A stretch of DNA of 64,000 bases. Source: Bacillus subtilis (GTDB lineage: Bacteria > Pseudomonadota > Alphaproteobacteria > Rhizobiales > Rhizobiaceae). A program made the translations under genes and the position numbers. Below are positions 34,238 through 45,054 of this stretch, in pieces; the stretch's first letter is position 1; each line of letters begins with the position of its first letter. The DNA lies in assembly GCA_021733665.1 (NCBI GenBank), contig JAHREI010000003.1, forward strand, positions 186,001 to 250,000, in the 5' to 3' direction. A model generated the notes under the pieces. That model made no database searches and was not told the DNA's origin. It saw only the letters and a list, made by a program, of their open reading frames with translations.

Positions 34238-35149
34238 TTACGCACCTTCCTTTTCAGCAGCATTGATGGCTTCAACCAGTAATTCTGCCACCGAGATCTT
34301 GTTACTGATATGCGGAACGCAGTCCGTGGAAACGACTTTCTCCGCAATGGCACTCAGTCTTTCATAGGCATCATCAGCAAAGAGACCATGCACAACAACA
34401 CAGACAGGCTTAGCGAGACCTTGCTCTGCCAGCTGCCTAGCGGCTTCCACCATTGTGCGGCCGGATGAGGCAATGTCATCCACCAAAACCGGTGTTCTGC
34501 CCTGCCACTGTGAAAGATCACCCATGTGAATTTCCACATTGCGGTCACCGTAACGGGTTTTACGCAGAACCGTAAAAGGGGCGCCGGAGAGTTTTCCGAT
34601 CTGGCTCACCCATTGTTCACTTTCTTCATCGGGGCCGATTAGCAGCGGCTTTTCGATGTTGTGGCTGATCCATTTTGCCAGAACCGGTGCCGAGGCCAGA
34701 CTGGTGGCCGGAATGGTATAAATCTCTGACAGGGCATGATAGCGATGCAGATGCGGATCGATGGTCAGCAAACTGTCAAAGGATGACGAGACAAGACGCG
34801 CGAATGTACGCGAGGTGATCGCTTCACCGGCATTGAACCGTTTGTCCTGCCGCATATAGGCCAGATAGGGTGTTACCAGATTGACAGAACGGGCTTTAAA
34901 TTCGCGTGCTGCGTCTGCTGCAAAAATAACCGGCAGGAAGTTATCATTGGGATGTGCCAGTGTGCAGATAAGATTCACGTCGCGGCCTTCCACATCATCA
35001 AGAAAGCGCAGATAACTCTCACCATCCGGAAAATTACGGGTTTCCAGCGATCCAAGCTGATAATCACCTGCAGCAGCAATAGCACGTGCCAGATCTTCAT
35101 TTCCAGGCAGAGGAATGGTCAGACGTTTCTCAGCAGAATGCAAAGCCAT
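34238..35149 (-). CDS. prs: ribose-phosphate pyrophosphokinase (PRPP synthetase)
   Basis: A 303-residue enzyme making PRPP from ribose 5-phosphate and ATP. It has the N-terminal ETRNFPDGESYLRFLDDVEG, LVTPYLAYMRQDKRFNAGEA (ATP site), IDPHLHRYHALSE and the PRPP-binding loop PVLVDDIASSGRTMVEAARQ. It is short and divergent from the usual housekeeping Prs, and its context suggests a second, specialised copy. ATG 35149 is preferred over GTG 35167. It follows phosphoketolase after 81 nt that contain a hairpin. Confidence 0.88.
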   Translation of the reverse strand: MALHSAEKRLTIPLPGNEDLARAIAAAGDYQLGSLETRNFPDGESYLRFLDDVEGRDVNLICTLAHPNDNFLPVIFAADAAREFKARSVNLVTPYLAYMRQDKRFNAGEAITSRTFARLVSSSFDSLLTIDPHLHRYHALSEIYTIPATSLASAPVLAKWISHNIEKPLLIGPDEESEQWVSQIGKLSGAPFTVLRKTRYGDRNVEIHMGDLSQWQGRTPVLVDDIASSGRTMVEAARQLAEQGLAKPVCVVVHGLFADDAYERLSAIAEKVVSTDCVPHISNKISVAELLVEAINAAEKEGA

Positions 35150-35192
35150 ATTAACATATCCGTTCACTGTTCATCAGAATATAAACTGAAAG

Positions 35193-35218
35193 ACCGGAGT
35201 GGCATGTACCGCTCCGGT
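35193..35218 (-). terminator. intercistronic hairpin between xfp and prs
   Basis: A 10-bp stem (ACCGGAGTGG with CCGCTCCGGT, one G-U pair) and a 6-nt loop lie 12 nt after the xfp stop. The following T-content is modest, so it probably acts as an attenuator or mRNA stabiliser that lowers prs expression relative to xfp. Confidence 0.5.
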
Positions 35219-35230
35219 AAATGCCTGCAA

Positions 35231-37621
35231 TCAGGCTTTGGCACCGCGGCTATGCGGCCATTTCCAGTCACGGATTTCCGGCATATCCTCACCATGTTCA
35301 CGCACATAATCATGATGTTGCTGAAGCTTTTCCTGAAGAGACGCGATAATCGGCTCTGCTATACCGGCAGCCAAAGGCAGACGGTTAAGCGCTTCAATCG
35401 CCAGATGATAACGATCAAGTTCGTTCATCACAGCCATATCAAACGGTGTTGTGGTTGTGCCTTTTTCGATAAAGCCACGCACATGGAAATTCGGATGGTT
35501 AGTGCGTTTATAAACCAGTCGATGGATCAGATACGGATAGCCATGATAGGCGAAAATCACCGGACGGTCAGTGGTGAAAAGCGCATCAAATTCACTGTCA
35601 GCAATACCATGCGGGTGATGCTGCGGTGATTGCAGCGCCATCAGATCAACAATATTGACAACACGAATGCGCAAATGCGGCAGCGCTTCACGCAACATAG
35701 CGGTGGCGGCCAATGTTTCCATCGTCGGCACATCACCGGCGCAGGCCATCACCAGATCAGGCTCCATACCGTCTTCACTGCCTGCCCAGTCCCATTTGCC
35801 AAGACCGGCTTCACAATGCTTTTCTGCTTCATCGATGGTCAGCCATTGTGGTGATGGTTGCTTACCGGCAACGATCACATTCACGCGGTTCCATGTTTTG
35901 AGGCAGTGGTCGCCCACCCAAAGCAGCGTATTGGCATCCGGCGGGAAATAAACACGGACAATATCGGCGCTCTTATTGGCGACCAGATCGACAAAACCCG
36001 GATCCTGATGCGAGAAGCCGTTGTGGTCCTGCCGCCAGACATGGGACGTCAGCAGATAGTTGAGTGATGAAACCGGCTTGCGCCATGGCAGTTCGCGCGC
36101 GACCTGCAACCATTTGGCATGCTGGTTGAACATGGAATCCACAATATGGATAAAGGCTTCATAGCAGGAGAAGAAACCGTGGCGGCCTGTCAGCAAATAG
36201 CCTTCCAGCCAGCCCTGACACAAATGCTCACTCAGCACTTCCATTACGCGACCATCAGCTGCCAGATGATCATCACTGTTTAGCGTTTCTGCCATCCAGA
36301 CGCGGTCAGTTGCTTCAAAAACACTGCCAAGGCGATTAGACGCCGTTTCATCGGGCCCGAAGACACGGAAGTTTTTATCCTTATCATTGAGGCGGAGGAC
36401 ATCGCGCAGATAATCACCGAGAATTTTGGTGGTTTGTTCCTGCACAGCTCCCGGTTCGGTGACATTGACCGCATATTTGCGGAAGTCCGGTGTTTTAAGA
36501 TCTTTACGCAGCAGGCCGCCATTGGAATGCGGAATAGCGCCCATGCGTTTTTCGCCACTTGGTGCGAGCGCGCGCAGCTCCGGTTTCAACTTGCCGGTTG
36601 CATCAAACAGGTCTTCAGGATCGTAGCTGCGCATCCAGTCTTCAAGGATTTTGCGGTGGGCATCATCGGCACGGCAATTGGCAACCGGCACCTGATGGGA
36701 GCGCCAATGGTTCTCCACCATTTTACCGTCAACCACTTTTGGCCCTGTCCAGCCTTTCGGGCTGCGCAGGATAATCATCGGCCAGCGCGGACGTTCCGGC
36801 GACTTAAGATCGGCCTGCTCTTTAATGGCTTTGATACGGTCAAAAGCACTGTCAAAAGTTGCAGCCATCAGCTGGTGCATTTTTTCCGGTTCATGACCTT
36901 CAACGAAAAACGGCTCATAGCCATAGCCGGTGAAAAGACTGTGCAGGTCTTCATCCGACATACGAGCAAGCAGGGTCGGATTGGCGATTTTATAGCCATT
37001 CAGATGGAGGATCGGCAGCACCGCGCCGTCGCGCTTCGGGTTGAGGAATTTGTTGGAATGCCATGCAGCCGCCAAGGGGCCGGTTTCGGCTTCACCATCA
37101 CCGACGACACAGGCAACGACAAGCTCAGGATTATCAAAAGCTGCGCCGTAAGCATGAACGAGTGCATAGCCAAGCTCACCGCCTTCATGGATGGAACCCG
37201 GCGTTTCCGGTGCCACATGGCTTGGTACACCACCAGGGAACGAGAACTGGCGAAACAGCTTTTGCATGCCGTCAACATCTTCGGTGATGTCGGGATAGGT
37301 TTCCGTGTAAGTGCCTTCCAGATAGGTATTCGCCACCATGCCTGGGCCACCGTGACCGGGGCCGCAGACATAGAGCACATCTTTGTTGCGTTCTTTAATG
37401 ATGCGGTTGAGATGCACATAAATGAAATTCAAACCGGGTGTAGTGCCCCAATGGCCGAGCAAACGCGGTTTGACATGTTCAGGTTTTAAAGGTTCGCGCA
37501 GCATCGGATTTTGCATCAGATAAATCTGGCCGACGGAGAGATAATTGGCTGCACGCCAATAGCGGTCGGTCAGTTTCAGCTGATCTGGCGTAAGCGGCTG
37601 GGTGCCAGTCTGATTATTCAT
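35231..37621 (-). CDS. xfp: phosphoketolase (xylulose-5-P/fructose-6-P)
   Basis: A 796-residue thiamine-diphosphate enzyme that splits xylulose 5-phosphate (or fructose 6-phosphate) with phosphate into acetyl phosphate and a smaller sugar phosphate. Conserved segments: [60 protein letters not shown] and [20 protein letters not shown] (TPP/Mg site). It is full length. Its start overlaps the acetate kinase stop by eight nt, so acetyl phosphate is passed to AckA to make ATP and acetate. Confidence 0.96.
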   Translation of the reverse strand: MNNQTGTQPLTPDQLKLTDRYWRAANYLSVGQIYLMQNPMLREPLKPEHVKPRLLGHWGTTPGLNFIYVHLNRIIKERNKDVLYVCGPGHGGPGMVANTYLEGTYTETYPDITEDVDGMQKLFRQFSFPGGVPSHVAPETPGSIHEGGELGYALVHAYGAAFDNPELVVACVVGDGEAETGPLAAAWHSNKFLNPKRDGAVLPILHLNGYKIANPTLLARMSDEDLHSLFTGYGYEPFFVEGHEPEKMHQLMAATFDSAFDRIKAIKEQADLKSPERPRWPMIILRSPKGWTGPKVVDGKMVENHWRSHQVPVANCRADDAHRKILEDWMRSYDPEDLFDATGKLKPELRALAPSGEKRMGAIPHSNGGLLRKDLKTPDFRKYAVNVTEPGAVQEQTTKILGDYLRDVLRLNDKDKNFRVFGPDETASNRLGSVFEATDRVWMAETLNSDDHLAADGRVMEVLSEHLCQGWLEGYLLTGRHGFFSCYEAFIHIVDSMFNQHAKWLQVARELPWRKPVSSLNYLLTSHVWRQDHNGFSHQDPGFVDLVANKSADIVRVYFPPDANTLLWVGDHCLKTWNRVNVIVAGKQPSPQWLTIDEAEKHCEAGLGKWDWAGSEDGMEPDLVMACAGDVPTMETLAATAMLREALPHLRIRVVNIVDLMALQSPQHHPHGIADSEFDALFTTDRPVIFAYHGYPYLIHRLVYKRTNHPNFHVRGFIEKGTTTTPFDMAVMNELDRYHLAIEALNRLPLAAGIAEPIIASLQEKLQQHHDYVREHGEDMPEIRDWKWPHSRGAKA

Positions 37622-38822
37622 TCCGGAATTCCTTAACCTGTTGGGAGGATTGGTTTAAAACAGTGAGGGTTTCAGCAGCAATCACTTGCTCTTCATCAGT
37701 TGCGAGCATGAAAGCGGCGATTTTGCTTGATTGTGTGCTGATGCGGAAAGCATTCTTATTGTTGGCTGCATCATCCAGTTCGACACCCAGCCATTGCAAT
37801 TTTCTGGCAATGAGAGCGCGGATTCTAGGCTGATGTTCGCCAATACCGGCAGTGAAAATAATGGCCTCCAACCCGCCAAGACTGGTCGCCTGACGGCTGA
37901 TTTCGCCGGCAATACGGGTGGTGAAAAGATCAATCGCTTGCTTCGCCTCCGGTGCATCACTTGCCAGCAAGTCTCGGCAATCACCACTGATGCCGGACAC
38001 ACCAAGCAGGCCGGAACGATGATAAAGCATATCGGTTAGCTCATCGGCGCTCATATTCTGCTGGTTCAACAGATGCAGCAGCACACCGGCATCAATATTG
38101 CCGCAGCGCGTTGCCATTGGAATACCGTCGAGCGTGGAGAAGCTCATGCTGGTATCAACACTTTTGCCTCTCTCAAGTGCACAAAGGCTGGCGCCGCTGC
38201 CAAGATGGGCAACTACAAGTTTCTTACGGCCTAAATCCGGCTCAAGTTCGTTAAAATGTTGTGCAATGGATTGATATGACAGTCCGTGAAAACCATAGCG
38301 TTTGATGCCCTGATCGTGCATCGCGCGTGGAATGGCAAAACGGCGGTTCACATCCGGTATGGTGCGATGGAAGGCCGTGTCAAAAGAGGCTGTTTGCAGA
38401 ATATCAGGGAAAAGCTGGCGGATCGCTTTAATCAGCGCCAGACTTTTGGGTTGGTGGAGCGGCGCATAGACCGACAATTCGTCAATAGCCTGAATTGAGC
38501 GATCATCAATCAATGCAGGGCCTGCAAAAACATCGCCGCCATGCACCACACGGTGGCCAATGGCTTTGATGCGGGTAAGGTCAATATGTGCAGAAAGCTT
38601 ATCGAAGACTTCGCTCAACACACTGACAATATCTGCAGAAGCCTCAGATTGCAGTTGCAAATCCAGTCGCTCGCTGCCGCGCTCCATATGAAAACTCAAA
38701 GGAGACGCGGCAAAATCAATGCCAGCCTTAGCGGATTTATGCAAAGACGAGCCGTCCCATTCAAAGCTGCCGATTTTGACGGTCGATGATCCTGTATTGA
38801 ATGTGAGAATTAAATCATTCAT
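37614..38822 (-). CDS. ackA: acetate kinase
   Basis: A 402-residue enzyme that converts acetyl phosphate and ADP to acetate and ATP. Motifs: [20 protein letters not shown] at the N-terminus, [31 protein letters not shown] and [22 protein letters not shown] 38822 is chosen because it puts the conserved N-terminal strand right at the start; the frame is open to 38858. It overlaps phosphoketolase by eight nt and lies 62 nt after the YhhJ-like permease gene. Confidence 0.95.
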   Translation of the reverse strand: MNDLILTFNTGSSTVKIGSFEWDGSSLHKSAKAGIDFAASPLSFHMERGSERLDLQLQSEASADIVSVLSEVFDKLSAHIDLTRIKAIGHRVVHGGDVFAGPALIDDRSIQAIDELSVYAPLHQPKSLALIKAIRQLFPDILQTASFDTAFHRTIPDVNRRFAIPRAMHDQGIKRYGFHGLSYQSIAQHFNELEPDLGRKKLVVAHLGSGASLCALERGKSVDTSMSFSTLDGIPMATRCGNIDAGVLLHLLNQQNMSADELTDMLYHRSGLLGVSGISGDCRDLLASDAPEAKQAIDLFTTRIAGEISRQATSLGGLEAIIFTAGIGEHQPRIRALIARKLQWLGVELDDAANNKNAFRISTQSSKIAAFMLATDEEQVIAAETLTVLNQSSQQVKEFRNE

Positions 38823-38884
38823 TCCAAGTCTTTCCATAATCAGCAGTTTTGCAGGCAAAGTGAGGCAGGCTTTATTATGTCAGA

Positions 38885-39997
38885 TCACCTCAGGAAGTTA
38901 CGGAAGCGTTTGAGTGCAAAGAAGAACAGCACGGAACCGATAATCATGAGAGCGAGGAATTGCGGCCAGACCACGCTTAGTCCTGCACCACGGAACAGCA
39001 CCGATTGCGCGAGAATAACAAAGTGCGTATTTGGCGCTGCCAGCATGATATTCTGAATGATTTCCGGCATGCTCTCACGCGGCGTCATCGCGCCGGAGAG
39101 AACCTGCAACGGCAGCAGGATCAGTACAATCAACAGTCCGAATTGCGGCATGGAACCGGCAATGGTTGCCAGATAAATGCCAAGGCTGGTAGTGGCAAAA
39201 AGCTGAAGTGCCACCCCGAGCAGGAACAGGATGATCGAGCCGTTGATCGGTACCGACAGCACGCCTTTGACAATGAACAGCAAGGACATTGCCGTGGCAA
39301 CCAGCACCACGAGCCCCATCGACCAGACTTTGCTGATCATGATCTCGATCGGTGTGACCGGCATCACCAGCAGATGTTCAATCGTGCCATGTTCACGCTC
39401 GCGAATGAGTGCCGCGCCTGTCAGAATAATTGACAGCATCGTCACCGAGGCGATCACGTTGGTGACCGCACCGAACCAGCCTTTGTTCAGATCCTGATTG
39501 AAGCGCGCACGCAGGTTTTGCTCAACCGGCATTTTACTGGCACTGCGATAATGATTGAGAAACTCGCTCACTTCATTAGTCACAATGGCCTGCACATAGC
39601 GCCCGCCGCTGAAGGCCTGACTCATACGTGTCGCATCAATATTCAGCTGAATGGTCGGATTGCGTCCGGCCAGAAGATCTCGCTGGAAGTTCGGCGGAAT
39701 ATCCAGCGCAAATGTATCCAGACCGGTATCCATGCGCTTGTCCATCTCATAAGTGGAAATGAGCTTCGGTGGCACAAAATAAGGCGGATAAAATGCAGTC
39801 GTGATCCGGCCGGAGATCGGGGATTGATCTTCATCAACAATAGCGATCGCCGCATTGTTAAGGTTCTCCGGCATGGCTTTGGAAGCCGTATAAATTGCCA
39901 GTGTGAACGCATAGACAATCAGGATCATCAGCATCGGATCACGGGCAAGACCGCGCAGTTCCTTGATGCCAAGACGGAATATATTGGAAATCCTCAT
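38885..39997 (-). CDS. ABC-2 type permease (YhhJ-like)
   Basis: A 370-residue ABC exporter permease. TM1 (MLMILIVYAFTLAIYTASKA) is followed by a large extracytoplasmic domain with IAIVDEDQSPISGRITTAFY and PPYFVPPKLIS, then five membrane segments. The LIREREHGTIEHLLVMPVTP motif is diagnostic of ABC-2 permeases. ATG 39997 starts two nt from the RbbA-like stop and follows GATGAGG-like sequence. With the RbbA-like protein and the HlyD-like adaptor it forms a tripartite exporter. Confidence 0.9.
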   Translation of the reverse strand: MRISNIFRLGIKELRGLARDPMLMILIVYAFTLAIYTASKAMPENLNNAAIAIVDEDQSPISGRITTAFYPPYFVPPKLISTYEMDKRMDTGLDTFALDIPPNFQRDLLAGRNPTIQLNIDATRMSQAFSGGRYVQAIVTNEVSEFLNHYRSASKMPVEQNLRARFNQDLNKGWFGAVTNVIASVTMLSIILTGAALIREREHGTIEHLLVMPVTPIEIMISKVWSMGLVVLVATAMSLLFIVKGVLSVPINGSIILFLLGVALQLFATTSLGIYLATIAGSMPQFGLLIVLILLPLQVLSGAMTPRESMPEIIQNIMLAAPNTHFVILAQSVLFRGAGLSVVWPQFLALMIIGSVLFFFALKRFRNFLR

Positions 39998-39998
39998 C

Positions 39999-42788
39999 TT
40001 AGCGCGCCTGTTTCTTGAGAAGAACAATACCCAGCACCATCAGCACCGGAATGGTTATCAGCAACATCAGGAAAGGCATGCCCAGATCAGAGAAGCTGAG
40101 CGCTTTCGAGAAAGTCCCGCGCGAGATGGTGGTGAAGTAGGTTGTCGGATAAATCTGACCGATCAAAGCTCCCGCGCCACGCAAAGAGGAAACCGGATCA
40201 ATAATACCCGAATATTGCACAGCAGGGATCAGCGTCATCAAGGCTGTGCCGAAGATAGCGGCGATTTGACTGTTCATGAAGGTGGAGAGCACCAGCCCCA
40301 TGCCTGTCGTGATAATCACATAGAGCAAGGCAGCCGTGGAATAGGTCAGGAAACTGCCGGTAAACCGTACCTGAAAGATGAATACCGCGAAGGCGGTCAG
40401 CATCAGGAAGTTGAAGAAGGCAAGGCCGATATAAGGCAATTGCTTGCCGATCAGAAACTCGAACTTTGTGACTGGGGTAACGTAGAAGTTGATAATCGAG
40501 CCCAGTTCTTTTTCGCGCACAACACTCAGCACCGAGAGCATGGCCGGAATAACCAGCAGCAACAGCGGAATAACCGCCGGCACCATCGCCACCAGACTTT
40601 GCACATCCGGATTATAGCGATAGCGGATTTCCATATTGAAACTGGTGAGAGCTGTGGTGTTGCCATAGAGCTCGCGGGCTTTTTGCGACAGCCAGTTCAG
40701 GTGCGTACCTTGCACATAACCCTGAATGGTTTCCGCACGCGTCGGCATTGCACCGTCAATCCATGCGCCAACTTCAACAGGGCGTCCATGTTCAACATCG
40801 CGGGCAAAGTTCGGCGGTATCTCAATCGCCAGACTGATTTCGCCGTTCCGCATTCGCCGGTCGAGATCGTCATAATCAAGGATCGGGTCTTTTTCGATGA
40901 AATAGCGCGAGCCGGAGAACTGACGGATATAGTCACGGCTGATCGTTGTGTCGTCGCGGTCAATCACCGCGAAACTCAAATTATTGACGTCGAGATTGAT
41001 ACCGTAACCAATCACAAACATCAGGATAACACTGCCGAGCATTGCCAATGTGGCGCGGATCGGATCGCGCCGCAGTTCCAGCGTTTCGCGTCTGGTATAA
41101 GCGAGCATACGGCGCAGATCAGGCATCCAGCTTGCAGACGGAGCCGGAAGTTCACGCACCCGTTTTACTGTTTGTGCTGTCTGCTCTGTAACTGCTGCAT
41201 GGGTTGGTTGTGGCGCAGGTGCGGTTTCGCCAATGGCTTCTTCGAGATAGCCGATGAACGCCTCTTCCAGTGTTGCAGCGGAACGGCTGGCAGTGATCGC
41301 AGCCGGTGTATCACTGATCAGCACTTTGCCGGCATGCATCAGAGAAATCCGGTCGCAAAGCTCTGCTTCATTCATGAAGTGGGTGGAGACGAAGATCGTT
41401 ACATTATCTTTACGCGAAAGATCGGCGAGGATTTGCCAGAAAGCATCACGCGCTACGGGATCAACGCCGGAGGTCGGCTCATCGAGAATGAGAATATCCG
41501 GCTGATGGATCAGCGCGACTGCGAGCGATAAGCGCTGACGAATACCGAGCGGCATATCATCCGGATAGATATCCATCATCTCTGTCAGGTCAAAACGCTG
41601 CGACAGCTCTGTAATACGCTGTTTGGTTCTGGTTTCTTCCATGCCGAATAATTTGGCGTGCAGCTCCAGATTCTGATGCACGGTCAGTTCTGAATAGAGC
41701 GAGAAAGCCTGTGACATGTAGCCGACACGGCGGCGGATATCGATATCCTTGGTATCAACTTCACGGCCAAAAAGGCGGGCAATACCGTCACTTGCAGGCA
41801 GCAAGCCGGTCAGCACTTTCATAGTGGTGGACTTGCCGCAACCGTTGGAACCGAGAAAGCCAAAAATCTCGCCGCGCGGAATACGGAAGCTGACATTATC
41901 AACGGCCGTAAATTTGCCAAAACGCACGGTGACATGCTCGGCTTCAATCGCAATATCCGTGATGCTCTCATCACGCGGCGGGATCACCACTTTATGATGA
42001 TCGCGGCGCAATTCTTCCGGCAGCAGGGCGATAAAGGCATCATCCACATTCGGCGTGCCGGTTTGTTGCATCAGCTCTTTAGGCGTGCCGCTGGCGAGGA
42101 TCTGTCCATCATTCATGGCAATAAGCCAGTCGAAACGCTCGGCCTCTTCCATATAGGCTGTGGCAACAATTACGCTCATACCCGGACGGTCTTTGCGGAT
42201 ATCGTCGATCAGCTCCCAGAACTGGCGGCGGGACAGAGGATCAACACCGGTGGTTGGTTCATCGAGGATCAGCAGATCAGGATCATGGATCAGCGAGCAG
42301 CAAAGACTGGTTTTTTGCTTCATCCCGCCGGAGAGTTTACCGGCCGGACGATCCGCAAAAGGTGACATGCCGGTGCGTGCCAGCAAATCCGCAATACGAC
42401 GCTCGCGTTCATGCTTGTTATGGCCGAACAATCTGCCGAAGAATTCAATATTCTCAAAAACCGACAGTGTCGGGTAAAGGTTTTTACCCAGACCTTGCGG
42501 CATATAGGCAATACGCGGAAAGGCGGACTGGCGATGGCGCTTGTCAGCAATATCCCCGCCCAGCACGTCAATGCGCCCTTGCTGCATAATGCGCGCACCG
42601 GCAACCAGTGACAGCAAGCTGGATTTCCCCACGCCGTCAGGGCCAATGAGGCCGATCATGCGACCAGCGGGAATATCCAGTGTCAGATCACGCAGGGCTT
42701 GCTTGGTGCCATAGGACAGGCTGACATTCTGTATGCGGACGACAGGTCCATCGTCCGCGCTGTTATCGCTTGCCAGATCCACGCTCAT
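39999..42788 (-). CDS. rbbA: RbbA-like fusion: two ABC ATPase domains plus ABC-2 permease
   Basis: A 929-residue fusion. ABC domain 1 (about residues 15-245) has Walker [16 protein letters not shown] and signature [18 protein letters not shown] domain 2 (about 285-520) has [15 protein letters not shown] and signature [13 protein letters not shown]. The C-terminal third is an ABC-2 permease ([40 protein letters not shown]). This matches E. coli RbbA, a protein linked to ribosomes but encoded with exporter subunits. ATG 42788 gives a four-nt overlap with the adaptor gene. Confidence 0.9.
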   Translation of the reverse strand: MSVDLASDNSADDGPVVRIQNVSLSYGTKQALRDLTLDIPAGRMIGLIGPDGVGKSSLLSLVAGARIMQQGRIDVLGGDIADKRHRQSAFPRIAYMPQGLGKNLYPTLSVFENIEFFGRLFGHNKHERERRIADLLARTGMSPFADRPAGKLSGGMKQKTSLCCSLIHDPDLLILDEPTTGVDPLSRRQFWELIDDIRKDRPGMSVIVATAYMEEAERFDWLIAMNDGQILASGTPKELMQQTGTPNVDDAFIALLPEELRRDHHKVVIPPRDESITDIAIEAEHVTVRFGKFTAVDNVSFRIPRGEIFGFLGSNGCGKSTTMKVLTGLLPASDGIARLFGREVDTKDIDIRRRVGYMSQAFSLYSELTVHQNLELHAKLFGMEETRTKQRITELSQRFDLTEMMDIYPDDMPLGIRQRLSLAVALIHQPDILILDEPTSGVDPVARDAFWQILADLSRKDNVTIFVSTHFMNEAELCDRISLMHAGKVLISDTPAAITASRSAATLEEAFIGYLEEAIGETAPAPQPTHAAVTEQTAQTVKRVRELPAPSASWMPDLRRMLAYTRRETLELRRDPIRATLAMLGSVILMFVIGYGINLDVNNLSFAVIDRDDTTISRDYIRQFSGSRYFIEKDPILDYDDLDRRMRNGEISLAIEIPPNFARDVEHGRPVEVGAWIDGAMPTRAETIQGYVQGTHLNWLSQKARELYGNTTALTSFNMEIRYRYNPDVQSLVAMVPAVIPLLLLVIPAMLSVLSVVREKELGSIINFYVTPVTKFEFLIGKQLPYIGLAFFNFLMLTAFAVFIFQVRFTGSFLTYSTAALLYVIITTGMGLVLSTFMNSQIAAIFGTALMTLIPAVQYSGIIDPVSSLRGAGALIGQIYPTTYFTTISRGTFSKALSFSDLGMPFLMLLITIPVLMVLGIVLLKKQAR

Positions 42789-43864
42789 TGTACAGGTTCC
42801 GCAAGGTTTTGTGGCCATGTAGCTTCAGAGTTCAGCTTCACATAGACCGTACCCGGTAGACCGGTTTTGACCTGCTGAATATATTTCTGCAGCAGTTCCT
42901 GCGGGATTTTGGCTTTGACGCGGAACACCAGCTTCTGGCGCTCTTCTTCCGTTTCAACGGATTTCGGTGTGAATTGGGCAACATCAGCAACAAAGCTGAT
43001 TTTGGCCGGAATAACAAATTGCGGTGCAGCATCGAGAACAATACGGGCTTCAGCACCGATAGCGACCTGACCGGCCTGTGCAGTCGGCAGGAAGAAGGTC
43101 ATATAAACATCACTCAGATCAACCAGATTAAGCACACGGCCACCAGCAGAAATCACTTCACCCGGCTGAGCAACACGATATTGAACGCGGCCCGGTTTTG
43201 GCGCCTTCAATGTGGCATCGTTAATCTCAACGGCAATTGTTGAAATTGCAGCTTTGGCGGCATCAACCGCGGCTTCCGCATCAACAACCTGCGCTTTGGC
43301 AGCGCTGATACCGGCTTCCGTTGCAGCCAACTGTGCTTTGGCAGCACTCACAGCTGCTTCAACACCACGGGCATTGGCACGGTCGTCATCGAGAATTTGC
43401 TGCGAGACAGTGCGGGATTCACTCAGCTGCTGCGAGCGTACCAAGCGGCGCTGTGCGGCATCCAGTTGTGCTTCACGCTGCGCGATGATCGCAGCAGCAG
43501 CTTTTTGTTCTGCTTCACGCTGTGCGACCAGACTACGAGCTGTTTCAATGCTGATTTCTGCACGGCGCAACTGGGCTTCGGCCTGACGGCGCTGGCTTTC
43601 AGCTTGATCCGTATCCATCTGCGCCAGCACATCACCGGCATTCACAAAGTCACCTTCATCCGCCAGAATTTGACGAATACGACCAGGGCTTTTGGTTGAA
43701 ATGTCGATCTCAACGGCTTCAATACGACCGTTTCCGGAAGCAATGCCTTCCGGCAGGCTATTGTTATTCAGTTTTTGCCATGCATAGTAACCACCGGCTG
43801 CAATTAAAGCCGCGGCTACAATAAATACATATTTTTTATTCGGATTTGATTCACTATTTGCCAT
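42785..43864 (-). CDS. HlyD-family membrane-fusion protein (YhiI-like)
   Basis: A 359-residue adaptor with a single N-terminal membrane anchor ([20 protein letters not shown]), lipoyl half-motifs ([20 protein letters not shown] and [20 protein letters not shown]) and a long, Ala/Gln-rich coiled-coil hairpin between them (about residues 85-200). It connects the RbbA/YhhJ exporter to the periplasm or outer membrane. First gene of the eight-gene run, about 70 bp after the FNR/FixK-type box. Confidence 0.92.
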   Translation of the reverse strand: MANSESNPNKKYVFIVAAALIAAGGYYAWQKLNNNSLPEGIASGNGRIEAVEIDISTKSPGRIRQILADEGDFVNAGDVLAQMDTDQAESQRRQAEAQLRRAEISIETARSLVAQREAEQKAAAAIIAQREAQLDAAQRRLVRSQQLSESRTVSQQILDDDRANARGVEAAVSAAKAQLAATEAGISAAKAQVVDAEAAVDAAKAAISTIAVEINDATLKAPKPGRVQYRVAQPGEVISAGGRVLNLVDLSDVYMTFFLPTAQAGQVAIGAEARIVLDAAPQFVIPAKISFVADVAQFTPKSVETEEERQKLVFRVKAKIPQELLQKYIQQVKTGLPGTVYVKLNSEATWPQNLAEPVQ

Positions 43865-43927
43865 TACCGCGCCTGACTATTTTAATATAATTTCCCAACG
43901 GACTGGTCTATTAATCAAGCCCCGTCA

Positions 43928-43941
43928 TTGATTATAGTCAA
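43928..43941 (-). promoter_or_regulatory. FNR/FixK-type box upstream of the exporter-phosphoketolase run
   Basis: TTGATTATAGTCAA fits the FixK/FnrN consensus TTGA(T/C)-N4-(G/A)TCAA at all fixed positions. Its centre lies about 70 bp upstream of the adaptor ATG. It suggests activation under low oxygen. A clear -10 at the classical spacing is not evident (TTAATA at 43914-43909 is nearest). The rest of 43865-44200 holds only the terminator described next. Confidence 0.55.
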
Positions 43942-44093
43942 TACTAATAATTCTAATTTAGCTTCGCAGAATTTGGCCTGAGGAGATAATTCTTTCTTTT
44001 TAATTCCTTGTTGAGCCAAAGTAGAAGTGAAACGGCGGTTTATTCAGTTTAAAACTGCTCAAACCGCGATGACTCTGCTCAAAGAATAAGAAA

Positions 44094-44127
44094 AATCCGG
44101 ATTGCTAAGATAATAGCAATCCGGATT
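44094..44127 (-). terminator. terminator of the amino-acid ABC operon
   Basis: AATCCGGATTGCTA and its exact complement form a 14-bp stem with a 6-nt loop, followed on the minus strand by TTTTTCTTATT. It lies about 75 nt past the binding-protein stop. Confidence 0.85.
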
Positions 44128-44200
44128 CTCACGAGAAGTTGAACTCTGTTTGCAATAACTGCTCCGCTTTTGAAGCAGAGCAGCAATCCCCATACAAAAC

Positions 44201-45031
44201 TTATTTGATCAGACGCGGCTCACCAACATTAGCTGCGCTCTCCGACAGGCCAAACTCTTTCAGAATTTCAACCATACGGCCGGATTTGTGCAGCTCTTTT
44301 ACAACATCATCGGCGGCAACCAGCAGGTCCGGATTGTTTTTGGAAAGCGGCAGGCCTGCCTGTGCCGGATAGACAGAGCTTTGTACGCGCTCGTCTTTTT
44401 CTGCAACCTTGATCTGGATGCCCTTCAAAGCGCCGCCCTGCTGCGCAGCAGTACCGACTGCAATACCATCAACTGCGATTTCGATACGCCCGGCTTCCAA
44501 ATCCTGATAGAGAGCAACATAGTTGTTATAGAGGCTGAGCTTGTCACCAAGAACGGCTTTCAGCTCGTTTACCCAGAGATAGCCCTGCACGGTGCCGACA
44601 TTGCGGCCTTCAAGCTGAGTGACTGTCGTTACACCTTCCTTGGAATAGAGACCCATCTCATCCAGATAAAGCGGAGCGGAAAGATTGACCGCTTTCTGGC
44701 GCTCGTCAGTACGATAATAATTGCCGATGGCAATATCCGCACGGCCGGAGACTACAAAAGGAATAGCAGTGGCATATTCTACTGCCGCGACTTTGATTTT
44801 GAGACATTCTTTGGCAGCGATTTCTTTAACGATTTCGCCGTCAACACCGGTCAGATCGCTCTCGCCTTTCGGAATGGAGAAAGGCGGGAAAGTTGGTGCG
44901 GCAATCGTCAGATAACCGGATTCCACAGTGGTGATATTATGCAGCGGTTTGCAATCCTGTGCAAAGGCTGCCGAGGCCAGCATAGTGGTGCCAAGAGCGG
45001 CAGCAATTGTCAGAGTGAGATGTTTTTTCAT
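44201..45031 (-). CDS. polar amino-acid ABC transporter binding protein
   Basis: A 276-residue family 3 periplasmic receptor. ATG 45031 follows GGGG and gives a signal peptide ending ASAAFA before QDCKPL. Signature parts: PPFSIPKGESDLTGVDGEIV, VVSGRADIAIGNYYRTDERQ and LEGRNVGTVQGYLWVN. It is the last gene of the operon; ligand unknown. Control by the shared 37-bp element upstream of the operon suggests its ligand is linked to the substrate of the hydantoinase operon (inference). Confidence 0.87.
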   Translation of the reverse strand: MKKHLTLTIAAALGTTMLASAAFAQDCKPLHNITTVESGYLTIAAPTFPPFSIPKGESDLTGVDGEIVKEIAAKECLKIKVAAVEYATAIPFVVSGRADIAIGNYYRTDERQKAVNLSAPLYLDEMGLYSKEGVTTVTQLEGRNVGTVQGYLWVNELKAVLGDKLSLYNNYVALYQDLEAGRIEIAVDGIAVGTAAQQGGALKGIQIKVAEKDERVQSSVYPAQAGLPLSKNNPDLLVAADDVVKELHKSGRMVEILKEFGLSESAANVGEPRLIK

Positions 45032-45054
45032 AATTTTCCCCTTTAGTGTTATAA

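Noticed and set aside
36434-37489. 351-codon plus-strand open frame antisense to phosphoketolase
   Set aside because: Completely inside xfp, with no recognisable motif or SD; a shadow frame.
39963-41531. 522-codon plus-strand open frame antisense to rbbA and yhhJ
   Set aside because: It lies fully across two clear genes on the other strand, is rich in His, Gln, Arg and Asn, and shows no domain pattern; it is a by-product of the opposite reading frame.
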